From: Inia geoffrensis
Lineage: Eukaryota > Chordata > Mammalia > Artiodactyla > Iniidae
Assembly (NCBI GenBank): GCA_036417435.1
Contig: CM070899.1
Location: 105,211,329-105,275,328, forward strand
Length of the DNA: 64,000 bases
Direction: 5' to 3'
The translations under genes were made by a program, and so were the position numbers. The notes beneath the pieces were generated by a model. The model was given only the letters and a program-made list of their open reading frames with translations, did no database searches and had not been told where the DNA came from. The number at the start of each line of letters is the position of its first letter. Position 1 is the first letter of the stretch. This document shows, in pieces, positions 1 through 12,179 of this stretch.

Positions 1-273
1 CCTATCATTTGCAACAAAACCCCAACTCCTTACTATGACCTGCAGGATCTTGTCTTTACTAACTCTCTAACTTCATTCCATTCCCTTCTACTCCTCTCTC
101 ACTTCCTCACTCTACTGTGGCCACACTGGCCTCTTTGCCGTCCTGGAGCAGGCTGGGCACCATCCCATCCCAGACCGTTTTCATGTACTTTTTCCTCTGG
201 AGGTGCCCCCTGTATCCCCAGGGCTAGCTTCCTCATTTCCTTCTCAAATGTTTACTCAAAAGTCACCTTGTCA

Positions 274-559
274 GGACTTCCCTGATGCCACAGTGGATAA
301 GACTCCATGCTCCCAATGCAGGGGGCCTGGATTCAATCCCTGGTCAGGGAACTAGATCCCACATGTGTGCCACAACTAAGAGTTTGCATGCCACAACTAA
401 GGAGCCTGCGTGCCACAAAGGAGCCTGCACGCCACAACTAAGGAGCCTGCCCACCGCAACTAAGGGGCCCACATGCTGCAACTAAGGAGACCGCCTGCCG
501 CAACTAAGACGTGGTGCAACCAAATAATAAATAAGTAAATAAATAAATAAAAGTTTTTT
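274..559 (+). mobile_element. tRNA-derived SINE (CHR-related, older) with internal repeats
   Basis: Starts GGACTTCCCTGATGCC, contains the GATTCAATCCCTGGTC B-box-like segment, and ends in (AAAT)n. It is flanked by an imperfect duplication of AAAGTCACCTTGTCA (259 and 560). The middle (about 370-510) is a string of diverged CCACAACTAAGGAGCCTGC units. Confidence 0.75.
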
Positions 560-2177
560 AAAGTCGCCTTCTCATTGGGGCCTTTCAATCCCACCCCAAA
601 CATCATATCCCTCTACCTGCTTTATTTTTTTCTCCTAAGCACCTGTTACTTTCTAACAATATATATTTTGCTTATCTGTTTTATTTATTTTCTCTTTCCA
701 CTTGAATGTAAGCTCCAGGAAGGCAAGATCTTTGTCAGTTTTGTTCACTGATGTTCACTGACTGTTTTGTTTACTAAGACTTTGTTTCAAAGCCTAGAAC
801 ATGAATGGCACATGAATGGTGTATGCTCAAAAAATACTGAATTAATCTATGTATGAATGGTGGTGGCCTGAATTAAGGCACTGTGGGAGATGGAGAGGAG
901 GGAGATGGATTGGACAAACAGAATGAAAATGATTGGTGAGCTGTGGGGGGGTTAAGATGGAGTCAAATATGACCCTCAGTGTCTCAGTGGACAGCTGGCT
1001 AACATCCTCTGAGATACAGGAGGAATGAGGGTGGAAGCGGAATGAGTAGTTCCATCTGGTACCCGAGATACTTATAGGTCATTCAGGTGCAAGCAGGCAT
1101 CCAGAAATGAGGTCAGGGGATTGGTCAGGGACGGAGAGACAGAAGATGGCCTTAAAGTCTAGAAATATAAATAAGATTATACCATGTATTATAATATCAA
1201 TAAACAGTATGTTACATATTTACCCATGTTTCCATTGTAGAATCTTAATAAATATTTGGCAAAGGAAATGACTTTCTCCTGTGAGATTTCTCAGGATGGC
1301 TAATCTTATCTTTGTATGTAGCTGTCATTAATAACTTTCCAAGAATTCACCAAATGTAAGCCTATCTTTGTTACTTTGTCTTCTTTAATGATGATATAAA
1401 GTTTTGAAGTATAAAGAATAGCCTCAGAGACTGTAAAGCCAATTCCAGGCAGCCCCCACAAAAACATACAACATATAGAGTTCTGTATACCAACGACAGA
1501 CTATAGAACTCCTTTAATTAAACTTTTCCCGATGCAATTAAAGATAATGTCCAGGAGTACTCTTCAAGGTTAGATCTCAATTTTGTAATCAGAGTTATAT
1601 TACTGCCTCAGGACTACCTTATGTACCTGACCTTGTGTTCTGAAGGTCCTAAAACCTCATGAAAGCCCAAACCATCCCTTTTTCATGCCTTGGATATACC
1701 CACCCCCAACTCCCTTATTTCTTGAATTTTTCCTGCCTGCTTACCTTAGCTACTCTTCTCTCCACTAGAACAGCTAGTCCCCCCATGACGCTAAGCTCCA
1801 TCAGGGCAGGAACCATATTTTCTTCACCACCGTAAACTCAACACCAGCACATAGTAGGCATTCAATAAATATTCAGGTATCCAATGAGGAGAGAAGTTCT
1901 ACCTGAAACACAATCCAAGCTATTACACTGTGGCAGACACTGTTGCTTGCCTTCTGGCAGCCATTCTTCAACCAACTTCTTTGCTGGCAAACCCAATTTT
2001 TTTCACCCCAGGAGCTCTAATTGTGAATATTATTGGCCTAAACTGTTAGCTCTCATCTTTAATCACACATTAGAATTACTTAAGGAGCTTTTAAATAAGA
2101 CAGATGCCTGGGGTCCACCCCCAAAGATTATTCTCAGTTGGCTACAATGGGGGCCCAGGCATCACGTTTCTTTTTAC
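560..2177. other. Intergenic, AT-rich; ancient repeat relics only
   Basis: No gene is seen. 700-850 and 1780-1885 resemble L2 3' ends (TAAGCTCC, then GGCAGGAACC/GGCAAGATCT, then CATAGTAGGCATTCAATAAATATT). 2040-2165 resembles an ancient hAT-type element (TTAGAATTACTTAAGGAGCT, then GGGGCCCAGGCATCA). The rest (850-1780) is unremarkable. Confidence 0.45.
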
Positions 2178-2540
2178 TTTTAGAAAATTGATATATAATT
2201 CATATACCATAAGTTTCATTCTTTTAAAATGTACAACTCAGTGTTTTAGTATGTTCACAAAATTGTACCACCATCAGCACTAACTAACTCCAGAACATTT
2301 TCATCACCACAAAGGAAACCTGTATCTATTAGCAATCACTCCAAATATCCCCCTCTTCCAAGTCCCTGGGAACCACTAATCTACCTTCTTTCTCTATGCA
2401 TTTACCTATTCTGGACGATTCATATCAATGGAATTGTACAATATGTGGTCTTTTGGTCTGACTTCTTTCACTTAGCATAACATTTTCAAGGTTCATCCAT
2501 GTTTTATGTCAGTACTTCACTCCTTCTTATGACTGAATAA
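2178..2540 (-). mobile_element. Old L1 3' fragment
   Basis: Resembles the complement of old L1 3' regions: ATATAATTCATATACCATAA, then GTGTTTTAGTATGTTCACA, CCACCATCAGCAC and CTTTCACTTAGCATAA. It is diverged and has no coding capacity. The following stretch, 2540-3216, shows nothing I can name. Confidence 0.6.
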
Positions 2541-3216
2541 TGTACTCTTCGTAAGTTGCTGTGTGCAGCCCATATCTAAGGCATAAGGAGTGATGCTGCC
2601 TCTCCTTGAGGGTGGAGTATCTGCATAAATTATATTGAACTCTTCTCCAAGGGAGAACTTGTCTCTTCTCTCACGTTTATTTAGTTATTCAATCAATCAT
2701 TTATTTATATCAGTATGTACTTTTGGATATTTATTTTATACTTGGATAATAACCCAATACTACCTTTTTTTTCTCAAATTGTTTCAGTTTTGGCCATTGG
2801 GAGCTCTTTCAGTTGACTCCCATGTTCTTTTGGTGTATCCCATCAATGTAGAGTTTTTATTTATTTGTTTTGAGCATTTTCTTACTTCCTATTGCTATGA
2901 GATGGTCCAGGCTTGTCTTGTATATTTCCTGCTCCAGTTTTAGAACCCCTATTTCTCTAGGGTGCCCTGGATCCTTTTATTAAAGAGTGGTATTAGAAAC
3001 CAAGATTTGAGCATTAGATGTGCTCATTGCTACCAGGGTGTCTTTGCTTCTAGACTCCATATATGTAATTTTAAATGTCTTAAGAGTCTCCTTTTTTTCT
3101 TTTTAAAGTAAAACAAAACAAGTGAAGTTGGTTTTAATAATATTTCTTACACAACCTATGTAATCAATACAAAATTTGATTGTGATTTTTACTTTGTTTT
3201 CATATAGAGTCATTGA

Positions 3217-3335
3217 AATCTAGTATGTATTTTACATTTACAGCACATCTCATTTTGGACTAACCACATTTTGAGTACTCAATAGTCACATGTAGCTAGT
3301 GGCTGCTGTATTGAACAGTGCAGTTCTAAAAGCTT
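3217..3335. mobile_element. Fragment of hAT-type nonautonomous DNA transposon
   Basis: Contains CACATGTAGCTAGTGGCTGC followed by TGTATTGAACAGTGCAG, the same motif block as the element at 44033-44228. The subfamily name is uncertain. Confidence 0.4.
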
Positions 3336-3389
3336 TATAGTTCCAGTTATTACCATGCGGTGTATTATTCATTTTGAATTAACTTTTTA

Positions 3390-4262
3390 TGTATGAAGTG
3401 AGATAAGAGTTAAGATCTAATTTTTTTGATACACATATCCAGTTGTTCCAGTGCCATTTTTTTAAAAAGACTTTCATTTTTCTATTGAATTGACTTGGCA
3501 CCTTGGGCCTTTTGCTGGATTCTCTATTCTGTTCCATTGATATGTATCTATTTTTTTTTTTTATGTATTTATTTATGGCTGTGTTGGGTCTTCGTTTCTG
3601 TGCATGGGCTTTCTCTAGTTGTGGCAAGTGGGGGCCACTCCTCATCGCGGTACACAGGCCTCTCACTATCGCGGCCTATGTTGTTGCAGAGCACAGGCTC
3701 CAGACACGCAGGCTCAGCAATTGTGGCTCACGGGCCAAGTTGCTCCGCGGCATGTGGGATCTTCCCAGACCAGGGCTCAAACCGGCGTCTCCTGCATTGG
3801 CAGGCAGATTCTGAACCACTGTGCCACTAGGGAAGCCCTGATATGTATCTATTTTTAAGTCACTATCACACTGTCTTGATTATATAACTTTATGGTAAGT
3901 CTCAAACTCAGGTAGTGTAAGAACTCCGACTTTGCTTTTTCTTCAAGATGGTTTTGATGATTCAATTCGTTTGCATTTCCAAATAAATTTTAAACTAAGC
4001 TTACTGATTTCTTCAAAAGAGCCCGCTGGGGTTCTGATTAGGACTGCATTGACTCTATTGGTCAATTTGGGGAGAATGGATACTTCAACAGTACTAATAC
4101 TAATACATGAACATGGCCTTTCTCATTTATTTAGGTCATTTAAAATTTCTCTCTGCAATGTATTGCAGTTCCAGCAGAGGGATCTTGTACATTTCACTAG
4201 ATATATTCCTAGACATTTGATATTTTTTTGGATGCTGTTATAAATTGTATGTAATTTTTTTC
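3390..4262 (-). mobile_element. L1 ORF2 fragment, minus strand, split by a SINE
   Basis: Aligns by eye with the intact L1 at about 30240-30820 in the same orientation: CATATCCAGTTGTTCCAG, TCTATTCTGTTCCATTGA, ACTGTCTTGATTATATAACT and GGACTGCATTGACTCTATTG. It is interrupted at 3556-3838 by a SINE and carries many stops. It abuts a plus-strand L1 fragment at about 4262. Confidence 0.75.
3556..3838 (-). mobile_element. CHR-type SINE (long form)
   Basis: Minus-strand copy running from a T-rich tail through TGGCTGTGTTGGGTCTTCG to CCACTAGGGAAGCCC. A perfect 18-bp duplication TGATATGTATCTATTTTT flanks it at 3538-3555 and 3839-3856, inside an older L1. Confidence 0.88.
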
Positions 4263-6098
4263 AATTTTAAGAAGAATAAAGCTAGAGGCACGATGTTCCC
4301 TGATTTCAAACTACAGCAACGAAAACAGTATGGGATTGGCATAAAAACAGACACATATCAATAAATCAGTGAAACAGAATAGAGAGCCTAGAAAAAAAGG
4401 TACACATATATGGTCAATTAATTTTGACAATTGAGCCAATAATTAATATACAATGGGGAAAGAATATTCTCTTCAATAAATGGTGCTGGGAAAACTGGAC
4501 AGCAACATGCAAAAGAATGAAACAGAGCCACAATATTATGCTACATACAAAAATTAACTCAAAATGGATTAAAGACTTGAATGTACGACCTGAAACCATA
4601 AAACTCCTAGAAGAAAAGATAGGCAGTAAGCTCCTTGACAGCAGTCTTGGCAATGATCTTTTGGATTTGACACCAAAAGCAAAGGCAACAAAAGTAAAAA
4701 TTTTTTAATTTTAAATTTAAATTTAAAAACTAAAAAGCTCTGCACAGTAACAGGAACCATCAATAAAATTAAAAAGCAGCCTACTGAATAGAAGAAAATA
4801 TTTGCAAATCATATGTCTGATAAGCGGTTAATATTCAAAATAGGTGAAGAACTCATACAACTCAATAGCAAAGAAATAAATAATCTGATTAAAAAATGGG
4901 CAAAGGATCTGAAGACATTTTTCCAAAGAAGACAAACAGATGGCCAACAGGCACATGAAAAATGCTCAACATTACCAATCATGAGGGAAATTCAAGTCAA
5001 AACAGAAATGAGATATCATCTATAATCATGGCTATTATTTTTATTTATTTATTTTTTTTTGCGGTACGCGGGCCTCTCACTGTCGTGGCCTCTCGCATTG
5101 CGGAGCACAGGCTCCGGACGCGCAGGCTCAGCAGCCATGGCTCACGGGCCCAGCCGCTCCGCGGCATGTGGGATCTTCCCAGACTGGGGCACGAACCCGT
5201 GTCCCCTGCATCGGCAGGCGGACTCTCAACCACTGGGCCACCAGGGACGCCCTAGAATGGCAATTATTAAAAAGCAAGTATTGGTGAGGATGTGGAGCCA
5301 AGGGAACCCTTGTGCACTGTTGGTGGGAATGCAAACTGGTGCAGCCACTATGGAAAACAGTATGGAGGTTCCTTAAAAAATTAAAAATAGAACTACCATA
5401 TGATCCAGCATTCTACTTCTGAGTATTTCTCTGAAGAAAACAGAAACACTAACTTGAAAAGATGTATTCCTTGCAGCACTGCTTACAACAGCCAAGATAA
5501 TGGAAACCACCTAAGTGTCCATCCACAGATGAATGGATAAAGAAGATGTAATATATATACACATTGGAATATTATTCAGCCATAAAAGAATTAAATCTTG
5601 CCATTTGTGATAACATGGAGGGACCTTGAGGGCATTATGCTAAGGGAAGTAAGTCAGCCAGAGAAAGACAAATATGGTGTGATCTCACTTATATGTGGAA
5701 TCTAAAAACAACAACAACAACCACCTCAACCAAGCTCACAGATACAGAGAACAGAATGGTTGTTGCCAGAGGCAGGGGGTGGGGTGGGTAAAATGGGTGA
5801 AGGGAGTCCAAAGGTACAAGCTTCCAGTTACAAAATAAATAACTCATGGGGATGTAAGGTACAACATGGTGACTATAATTAATAATACTGTATTGCATAT
5901 TTGGAAGTTAAGATAGTGAATCTTAAAAGTTCTCATTACAAGAAAAAAAAAGTTCTGTAATTATGTATGGTGATGAATGTTAACTAGTCTTATTGTGGTA
6001 ATCATTTTGCCATGTATACAAATATTGAATCATTATATAGTACACCTGAAACTAATATAATGTTACGTGTCAATTATATCATAAATAAATAAATAAAT
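4263..6098 (+). mobile_element. L1 3' half, plus strand, decayed
   Basis: Covers the C-terminal third of ORF2 to the 3' end. Recognisable peptides include [34 protein letters not shown], and later the WRGCGQ-type region and the 3'UTR. The tail has GTACACCTGAAACTAATATA followed by (AAAT)n at 6075-6098. It is interrupted by a SINE at 5041-5252 and by stops. Confidence 0.85.
5041..5252 (-). mobile_element. CHR SINE nested in L1
   Basis: Reads GCGGTACGCGGGCCTCTCAC to CCACCAGGGACGCCCT on the + strand, the complement of the young SINE. Flanked by near-identical ATGGCTATTATT and ATGGCAATTATT. Confidence 0.9.
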
Positions 6099-7846
6099 AA
6101 AACCAAACAAATCCTGCTGGGAGGTTACAGCTCTACTTTGAGCCAACAACCGGATATGGATTTTACTGTTTAGAATGGTCTAGGCCATTTACTACAACAA
6201 CAAAAGACCTTTAATTGCTCATTTCTAGATCCCCTGAAGAAAGTCTTTTGCAGAATAACCACCTTTTGCGGAATTATTGTAACCAAAATTGCAGCAGTAT
6301 CTGGCGAGGAACACACACACATTCAGTGCTGACTTGAGTAAATGTACCCTGTCACTTCATGTTGTGAGAAAGGAATGAAAGACACAGGCTTTGGTGCTTG
6401 AAAGGTCCACCTCTACATCACAGAAGTCCATGTGCAGCTGAACCCACTGTACCAGCTTCAAGCACAACAGGCTCCCCTTTCTCTAAAATGACCTTCTGGT
6501 GTAAAAGATGTCTCAGTGTTTAAAAGACCGTCTCCAAAGCTAAGAATAATATTTGGATGACTTAAGTGACTTGAATAAAGGGTATGAACAAGTATGAGAA
6601 TGGCCAAAAAAAAAAAAATCATTTTCTAGTTGTTGCATATAGAAACACAATAGAGTTTTAACTATCTTAACTATTGACCTTGTACTCTACAACCTTGCTA
6701 AGTTCACTTATTCCACTTTTAAGAAGTAGAATCCTTTGGTTTTTCTATATAAACAATCATGTTATTTATGAAAACTATGGTATTATTTGCTTTCTTTTTA
6801 AATCAGAAATGTTAGCCTAAATTAATTTGCATTTTTTGTCAAGACAGTGTACAGGTTGTCTGATACAAACTCTTTGGAAAGAAATTTGGCAATATAAACT
6901 GGAGCCATAAAAATACTCATATTCTTTGATTCAGTAAATTCTCTCCTAGAAATCTACCAAGGAAACTAATCCTTTAAAAAATGAAATACCCACCGTATGT
7001 CTACTCAATTAGTAGACATTAAAAATGAGGTTATAGGAGTTTCTGGTTCAGTGAACACATGGAGACTTGGGGACAGTGGTGCACTCACAGAGCACGAAGG
7101 CTTCACACCCTTTCCCCATATCTTGCCCTATGCATCTCTTCCATCTGGCTGTTCCTGAGTTATATCATTTTATGACAAACCAGTAATCTACTCTTGCTCT
7201 CTGAGTAATATTCACTGTTTAGCAATGAATATTAATGTTACCAATGGAAGCTACAGCTGAAAGTAACCTTGGAGGACACCTGCTCCGACTCCTTCATTTT
7301 ACAGAATTCATCACCCTGATGATTAAAAGCAGCTGAGAGATGTTGTAGCCAGGTCATCTCTGCACCTAGAATGAAAGTCACACGAAGCCTGAAGAAGCCC
7401 TGTGCCTCTCACAGCATGGAGTTGGAGCTGCAAAATTACTCTGAAGCTGAGCATCTCAAAGTTGAAGCCATCCTAGTGGTCATCTCCTGTAATTTTCCAT
7501 TTTGTTACACTATTGCTCATAGCAAGACAACCGTCTGCTGTTTGAACACCTCCAAGGACAGGGACTTCTCTCTCTCACAAGAGCTCTTATCATTCAACAG
7601 CTCTAATCATTAAAATGCCTGCAGTTACATGGTCTCAAATTATGCCTCTGTATGACTTGGGTCATTTTGTCTTCTAGAATCTAGACAAAGTAAGTCTATG
7701 TGGCAATGCTCCCAATATTTAAATTTAGTTATAAAAGAGTAAGTCTTAAGTTAAAAAAAAAAGTCTTTCTCCAATCTAAAATTTCCATTTAAGTTCTTCA
7801 CTATCCTTACATGAGTTCTTGTTTATCCATGTCCACTTTAAGGCCA
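6099..7846. other. Intergenic, no gene; small L1 relic at 6620-6790
   Basis: 6620-6790 resembles an old minus-strand L1 (CTAGTTGTTGCATATAG, then TACTCTACAACCTTGCTAA). 6870-7000 may be an L1-like plus-strand relic. The remainder looks unique. The 80-codon frame at 7371-7613 has no support as a gene. Confidence 0.4.
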
Positions 7847-8061
7847 GGGCTTCCCTGGTGGCGCAGTGGTTGAGGGTCCGCCTCCCGATGCAGGGGACAC
7901 GGGTTCGTTCCCCGCTCCGGGAAGATCCCACATGCCGCGGAGCGGCTGGGCCCGTGAGCCATGGCCGCTGAGCCTGCGCGTCTGGAGCCTGTGCTCCGCA
8001 AAGGGAGAGGCCGCAACAGTAGAGGCCCGCGTACCACAAAAAAAAAACAAAAAAAAAACAT
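7847..8061 (+). mobile_element. CHR SINE (young form)
   Basis: Complete from GGGCTTCCCTGGTGGCGCAG to GGCCCGCGTACCAC and an A/C-rich tail. The 51 bases after the tail (from TACTGGGAACAACTGGG to ATTAATCAGTGT, 8061-8111) also follow the SINE at 63087. I see no clear target-site duplication. Confidence 0.92.
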
Positions 8062-8696
8062 ACTGGGAACAACTGGGAAAATTTAAATATAGGCTGGGTA
8101 TTAATCAGTGTTTCTTCAAGTGAAAAAGGTTTTTTTTGCCCAATTTATTGCAGACCATTACATTTGTAACACAAAATAATTTAATTACTTGAAAAATGAA
8201 GTGAAAGAAAGATGTACAACAAAAAAGGTATTTCTTCACAGACAGGTAGCAGTTTATGGGCCAGCATAACAATCCATGCATCACGTTTTGTGCAGCACTG
8301 TATTGGATGATATTAAGGAATTGTCGATATTATTTCTGACTGAACATTAATCCGACTTCCAGAAATACCCATGACCATTGACCCAACATCCAACCTAAGG
8401 GGAAGTTTGGTGGGAAGTTGGAGTACAAAGGTCTAAACCAATTGTGTTTTAAAAGTTATTTAAATTTTACAAAACTATATAGCTATATGAACAAAAGCTA
8501 GGGCTTTTCCCTGGGACTTGGAAGGGGCTAGTACGAGCTTAAGCATACTTCATTAGCTTCACAGTGAATCTGTCCTTAAGTGTAGCTAACAGTGGCTTGA
8601 CTAGAAGTAGGATAAAATAGCTATTCGTTTATGATTTGCCATTGACCCTACTGAGAGAATCTATGTACCTCTTCTTCCCCAGATCACCTGAATGAT
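8062..8696. other. Intergenic, apparently unique sequence
   Basis: No gene. 8060-8111 is the segment shared with 63300-63350. A further match to a common ancient repeat is possible at 8302-8335 (TTGGATGATATTAAGGAATT). Confidence 0.35.
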
Positions 8697-8713
8697 AAGA
8701 AATAGCAGAAATG

Positions 8714-8851
8714 GGGAATTCCCAAGCGGTCCAGTAGTTAGGACTCGGTGCTTTCACTGCCAGGATTTGGGTTCAATCCCTGGTGAGGGAACTAAGATCC
8801 CACAAGCCACTGTGCAACGTGGCCAAAACTAAAAAGTAAATTAAAAAAAAA
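8714..8851 (+). mobile_element. Short tRNA-SINE (CHR-related)
   Basis: GGAATTCCCAAGCGGTCCAG, then GGTTCAATCCCTGGTGAGGG, then an A-rich tail. Flanked by a 17-bp duplication with one mismatch, AAGAAATAGCAGAAATG (8697-8713) and AAGAAATACCAGAAATG (8852-8868). Confidence 0.88.
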
Positions 8852-8868
8852 AAGAAATACCAGAAATG

Positions 8869-9952
8869 AGACAGAAATCTTTGGGTGGACAGCACAGGGG
8901 AGGCAAATGGACTATGGAATGCTAGATCAGCATATCAGGAAATTAACAAGTTTCTTACTGTTGTCTGTTTAATTCTATTGGAATTTCAAGAATACAATGC
9001 TTCTAACTTTTAACATATGGTTAAAATTGCTGTTTTTTTGATCCCAATGTAGGGATCAAAATATGATAAAGGACTTTTCCTGGTTTGTGAATTTATGTGC
9101 ATGAAAGTTTTACATAGGTATAAAAATTAAATAATTATATACATTTTAAATTCCCTTTACTTAAAAAAGAACAGCATTTTATGAAATACAAAATTCAATA
9201 ATATTTGTGTTGTTATTTTGCCATGCACATGTCTACTGCAGAAGTTGGTACAGCACCTGTACTTTAACATAGAACTCAGAATTGCTAAAAATTATTTATA
9301 CTTCTTAATTTATTCAAACATCTCTTGGAAAAACCTCTTTTTTTCCCTTTTTGCCATTTAATAGTTGTCCCCAAAACTACATAAACATCATTTACTTACT
9401 GCACTACACAACCTATCAAATAGTAATAAGCATTATTTTCTTTGCCTGTCTCCCTTGTCTGTCGATTTTGAGCATAATATATGAAACTGTGTGATGAGGT
9501 CATCTTTTCCATTCAGATTAGACAAGTTTCTGAACTACAACCAACTGCACACTGTTTTATAATCCATAAAGTCATAAATCCAGAATGCCTTTCAAAATTC
9601 TTATATTTGTTCATTTATGTAATTTTAAGTCTTTGCTGTTTTGAAACATGGTGGTATAGTGCCACCATGTGGCCTTATTTTTATTAGCTACATAGTTGAA
9701 AAGCTACTTTGGAGCTCTCCTTTTGTTTTACTAATAATTCATTTTTCAACATTATTATTCAAAAGGCATTTTTAAACAAAGAAGGTCTTCACTGTTTCCA
9801 CCATTGATGTGACTTCACTTAGCTGTTTAAAGATGTTTAGATGGAATACATATTTCCTAATTTTATCCTCTTAGATTAACTTTGTTAGAAGTATCACAAT
9901 TCCGTTGCATTAATGATACACACTTGCATATTTCTTTCTTTTTTCAAAATAC
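8869..9952. other. Intergenic AT-rich, nothing identified
   Basis: About 1.1 kb of AT-rich sequence without repeat motifs I recognise. The 68-codon frame at 9481-9687 is not supported as a gene. Confidence 0.4.
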
Positions 9953-10288
9953 ATTTATTTATTTTTGGCTGTGTTGGGTCTTCGTTGCTGCGTGCGGGCT
10001 TTGTCTAGTTGCGGTGAGCGGGGGCTACTCTTGGTTGCGGTGCGCAGGCTCCTCACTGCAGTGGCTTCTCTTGTTGTGGAGCACAGGCTCTAGGCGCGCG
10101 GACTTCAGTAGCTGTGGCACGTGACCTCAGTAGTTGTGGCTCGCGGGCTCTAGAGCGCAGGCTCAGCAGCCGTGGCGCACAGGCTTAGTTGCTCCGCGGC
10201 ATGTGGGATCTTCCCGGACCAGGGCTTGAACACGTGTCCCCTGCATTGGCAGGTGGGTTCTTAAGCACTGCGCCAACAGGGAAGTCCC
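9953..10288 (-). mobile_element. CHR-type SINE (long form)
   Basis: On the + strand: TTTATTTATTTTTGGCTGTG, then GTGTTGGGTCTTCGTTGCTG and ATGTGGGATCTTCCCGGACC, ending CCAACAGGGAAGTCCC. The longer middle section includes repeated AGTAGTTGTGGC/AGTAGCTGTGGC units. The target-site duplication is unclear. Confidence 0.85.
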
Positions 10289-10329
10289 TTTTCTGATTTC
10301 TTAAAAAAAGTAAATTACAGACATCATGA

Positions 10330-11225
10330 CATTGCACTCTCTAAATATTACAATGGACATCTGTAAAAATTAAGTATATATAACCACAATGCCTAACAAA
10401 TTTAACAATATTCTTTTATATCATAAAATACCCATTCTATTTCTAAATTTTCCAATTGTATCAAAAATGTCCTTTCTAGTTGGTTTGCTCAAAATAGCAT
10501 CCAGCGAAGGCCCACACGTTGCATTTGTTACATCTCTTAAGTCTTGTGAAATCTGAACTGTTTCGATCCGCACTTTTCCTTCCATTACAATGACTTGCTG
10601 AGGAGGCTAGAAGGGTCTGGTAGAACTTTTCACCTTCTGGATTTGTCTCATTGCTTCTTCATGGAAACATAGAAGTTATTCCTAGAGTTAAAGGTCTCCT
10701 AGAATTTAGGTCTAAAACCTTAATTAGATTCAAATAAACATTTTTTAATTGAGACTACTTCAGAGGTGCTTCAAATTGCATCAAAAGAGGAGATTCATAT
10801 GCCTGGTTGCTCCACTGTTTGTGATGCTAAGATTGATTCCTAGATTTGGATAATGACAGCCTGATTCTTTTTTTTTTAATATAATAGCTTTATTGAAATA
10901 TAATTCACATACCATATGGTTTATTTACTTAAAGTGTATAATTTAGTGGTTTTTAGTATATTCAGAGTTGTGGAACCATTACCATAATCACTTTTAGAAA
11001 AATTTTATTACCCCCAAAAGATAACCCATACTTAATGGTAGTCATCCCCCCAATTCCCAACCACCACCAGCCCCCAGCCCTAGACAAACAGTAATCTACT
11101 TTGTCTCTATAAATTTGTCTATTCTAGACATTTCATGTAAATAGCGTCACACAGTATGTGGTGACATCATGATTCTTGCATTGTACAATTGCATCCTTCC
11201 TTTCCTCATGACTAGCAAGTAATCT
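10330..11225 (-). mobile_element. Old L1 fragments
   Basis: 10878-11225 is a diverged L1 3' region (GCTTTATTGAAATATAATTC, then ATTTAGTGGTTTTTAGTATA and CTATTCTAGACATTTCATG). 10330-10870 looks like another ancient LINE-derived stretch (ATAAAATACCCATTCTATTT, then GGCCCACACGTTGCATTTG), less certain. Confidence 0.5.
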
Positions 11226-12179
11226 GTCAGGTCAAAAGTTACTTAAATAGTGAAATCTCCTTTTCTAATAGTGTTCATATTAGGCAGTGAGAGGACAGAT
11301 ACACACATTTTTAAAATTAAAATATTATGTCAAAAATCCTTAAGTAACATTTATCTTTGATCTGTAGAATTTCTTGTTCCATTGAACTGGCAATTTCTTA
11401 TTATGACATGATTTAAAGATACATATTCATTTAAAAATTTATGATAGTGCGAAAGAGGAGAGAGATGACCTTTGGAAAAGATAAATTGGCTGAGAGACTG
11501 ACAAAATCAGGAAGATGATTTTTCATTGCACTTGTGTTCTTCTTCAGATCATTTCATTAGGACTCTCACATGTAATTCCAAAATAATTCATAGAGGTATC
11601 AATATTTACCTGTCAAATATTTAAATTAGTGATTCGCTCTCTAACTTAATTGCACACTAGAATTACCTAGGGAACTTTTAAACACTTACAATGCCAATGT
11701 TCAGGTTCTACTCCAGGCCAAATAAATCAGCATCTTTGGAAACAGTATGAACACTTGATAGTGGTGCTTGTGTACTTAATTTTACATCCCTTCAAGGGGC
11801 ACATAATGTCAAGTCCCATAATGAGTGATGCTAAGTTTCATCACCAAGTTAAACCGGTGACTACCAAATAACTCCATCTTAAAGGTATATGTCTTCTTTG
11901 CATTAGCAAGTAATTTGTGGGGTAATATTTTAGAAACTTGGCAAATTTTTCACCTAATGGTTTTAGGTGGATTCATTGATAATTCTTGCAATATGAGGTT
12001 GCAAAGTGTGGTTTTCTAGTTCTAGTATTCTTTTCTAAGGTGTTACTTTTCATTCTTCTGTAAAGAAGAAGGATTTCAACTACCCCCACCCCTTTCTAAG
12101 TATCCATTATGGACCCATGGATTATTTTTCCTGTGTGTTACTATGTCATTATTTTGATGATAAAATTGTTCTGAGTTTG
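11226..12179. other. Intergenic; ancient element relic at 11640-11775
   Basis: 11640-11775 has CACACTAGAATTACCTAGGG and ATAAATCAGCATCTTTGG, like the ancient hAT-type element at 55455-55645. No gene seen. 11870-12130 may be old L1. Confidence 0.35.

Noticed and set aside
365..510. CRISPR-like spaced direct repeats
   Set aside because: Units are diverged, have no unique spacers and lie within a mammalian SINE with an A-rich tail.
8302..8340. Possible continuation of the 51-bp segment as a common ancient repeat
   Set aside because: TTGGATGATATTAAGG recalls an old repeat, but I could not establish continuity with 8061-8111. It is kept only as a caveat to the transduction idea.
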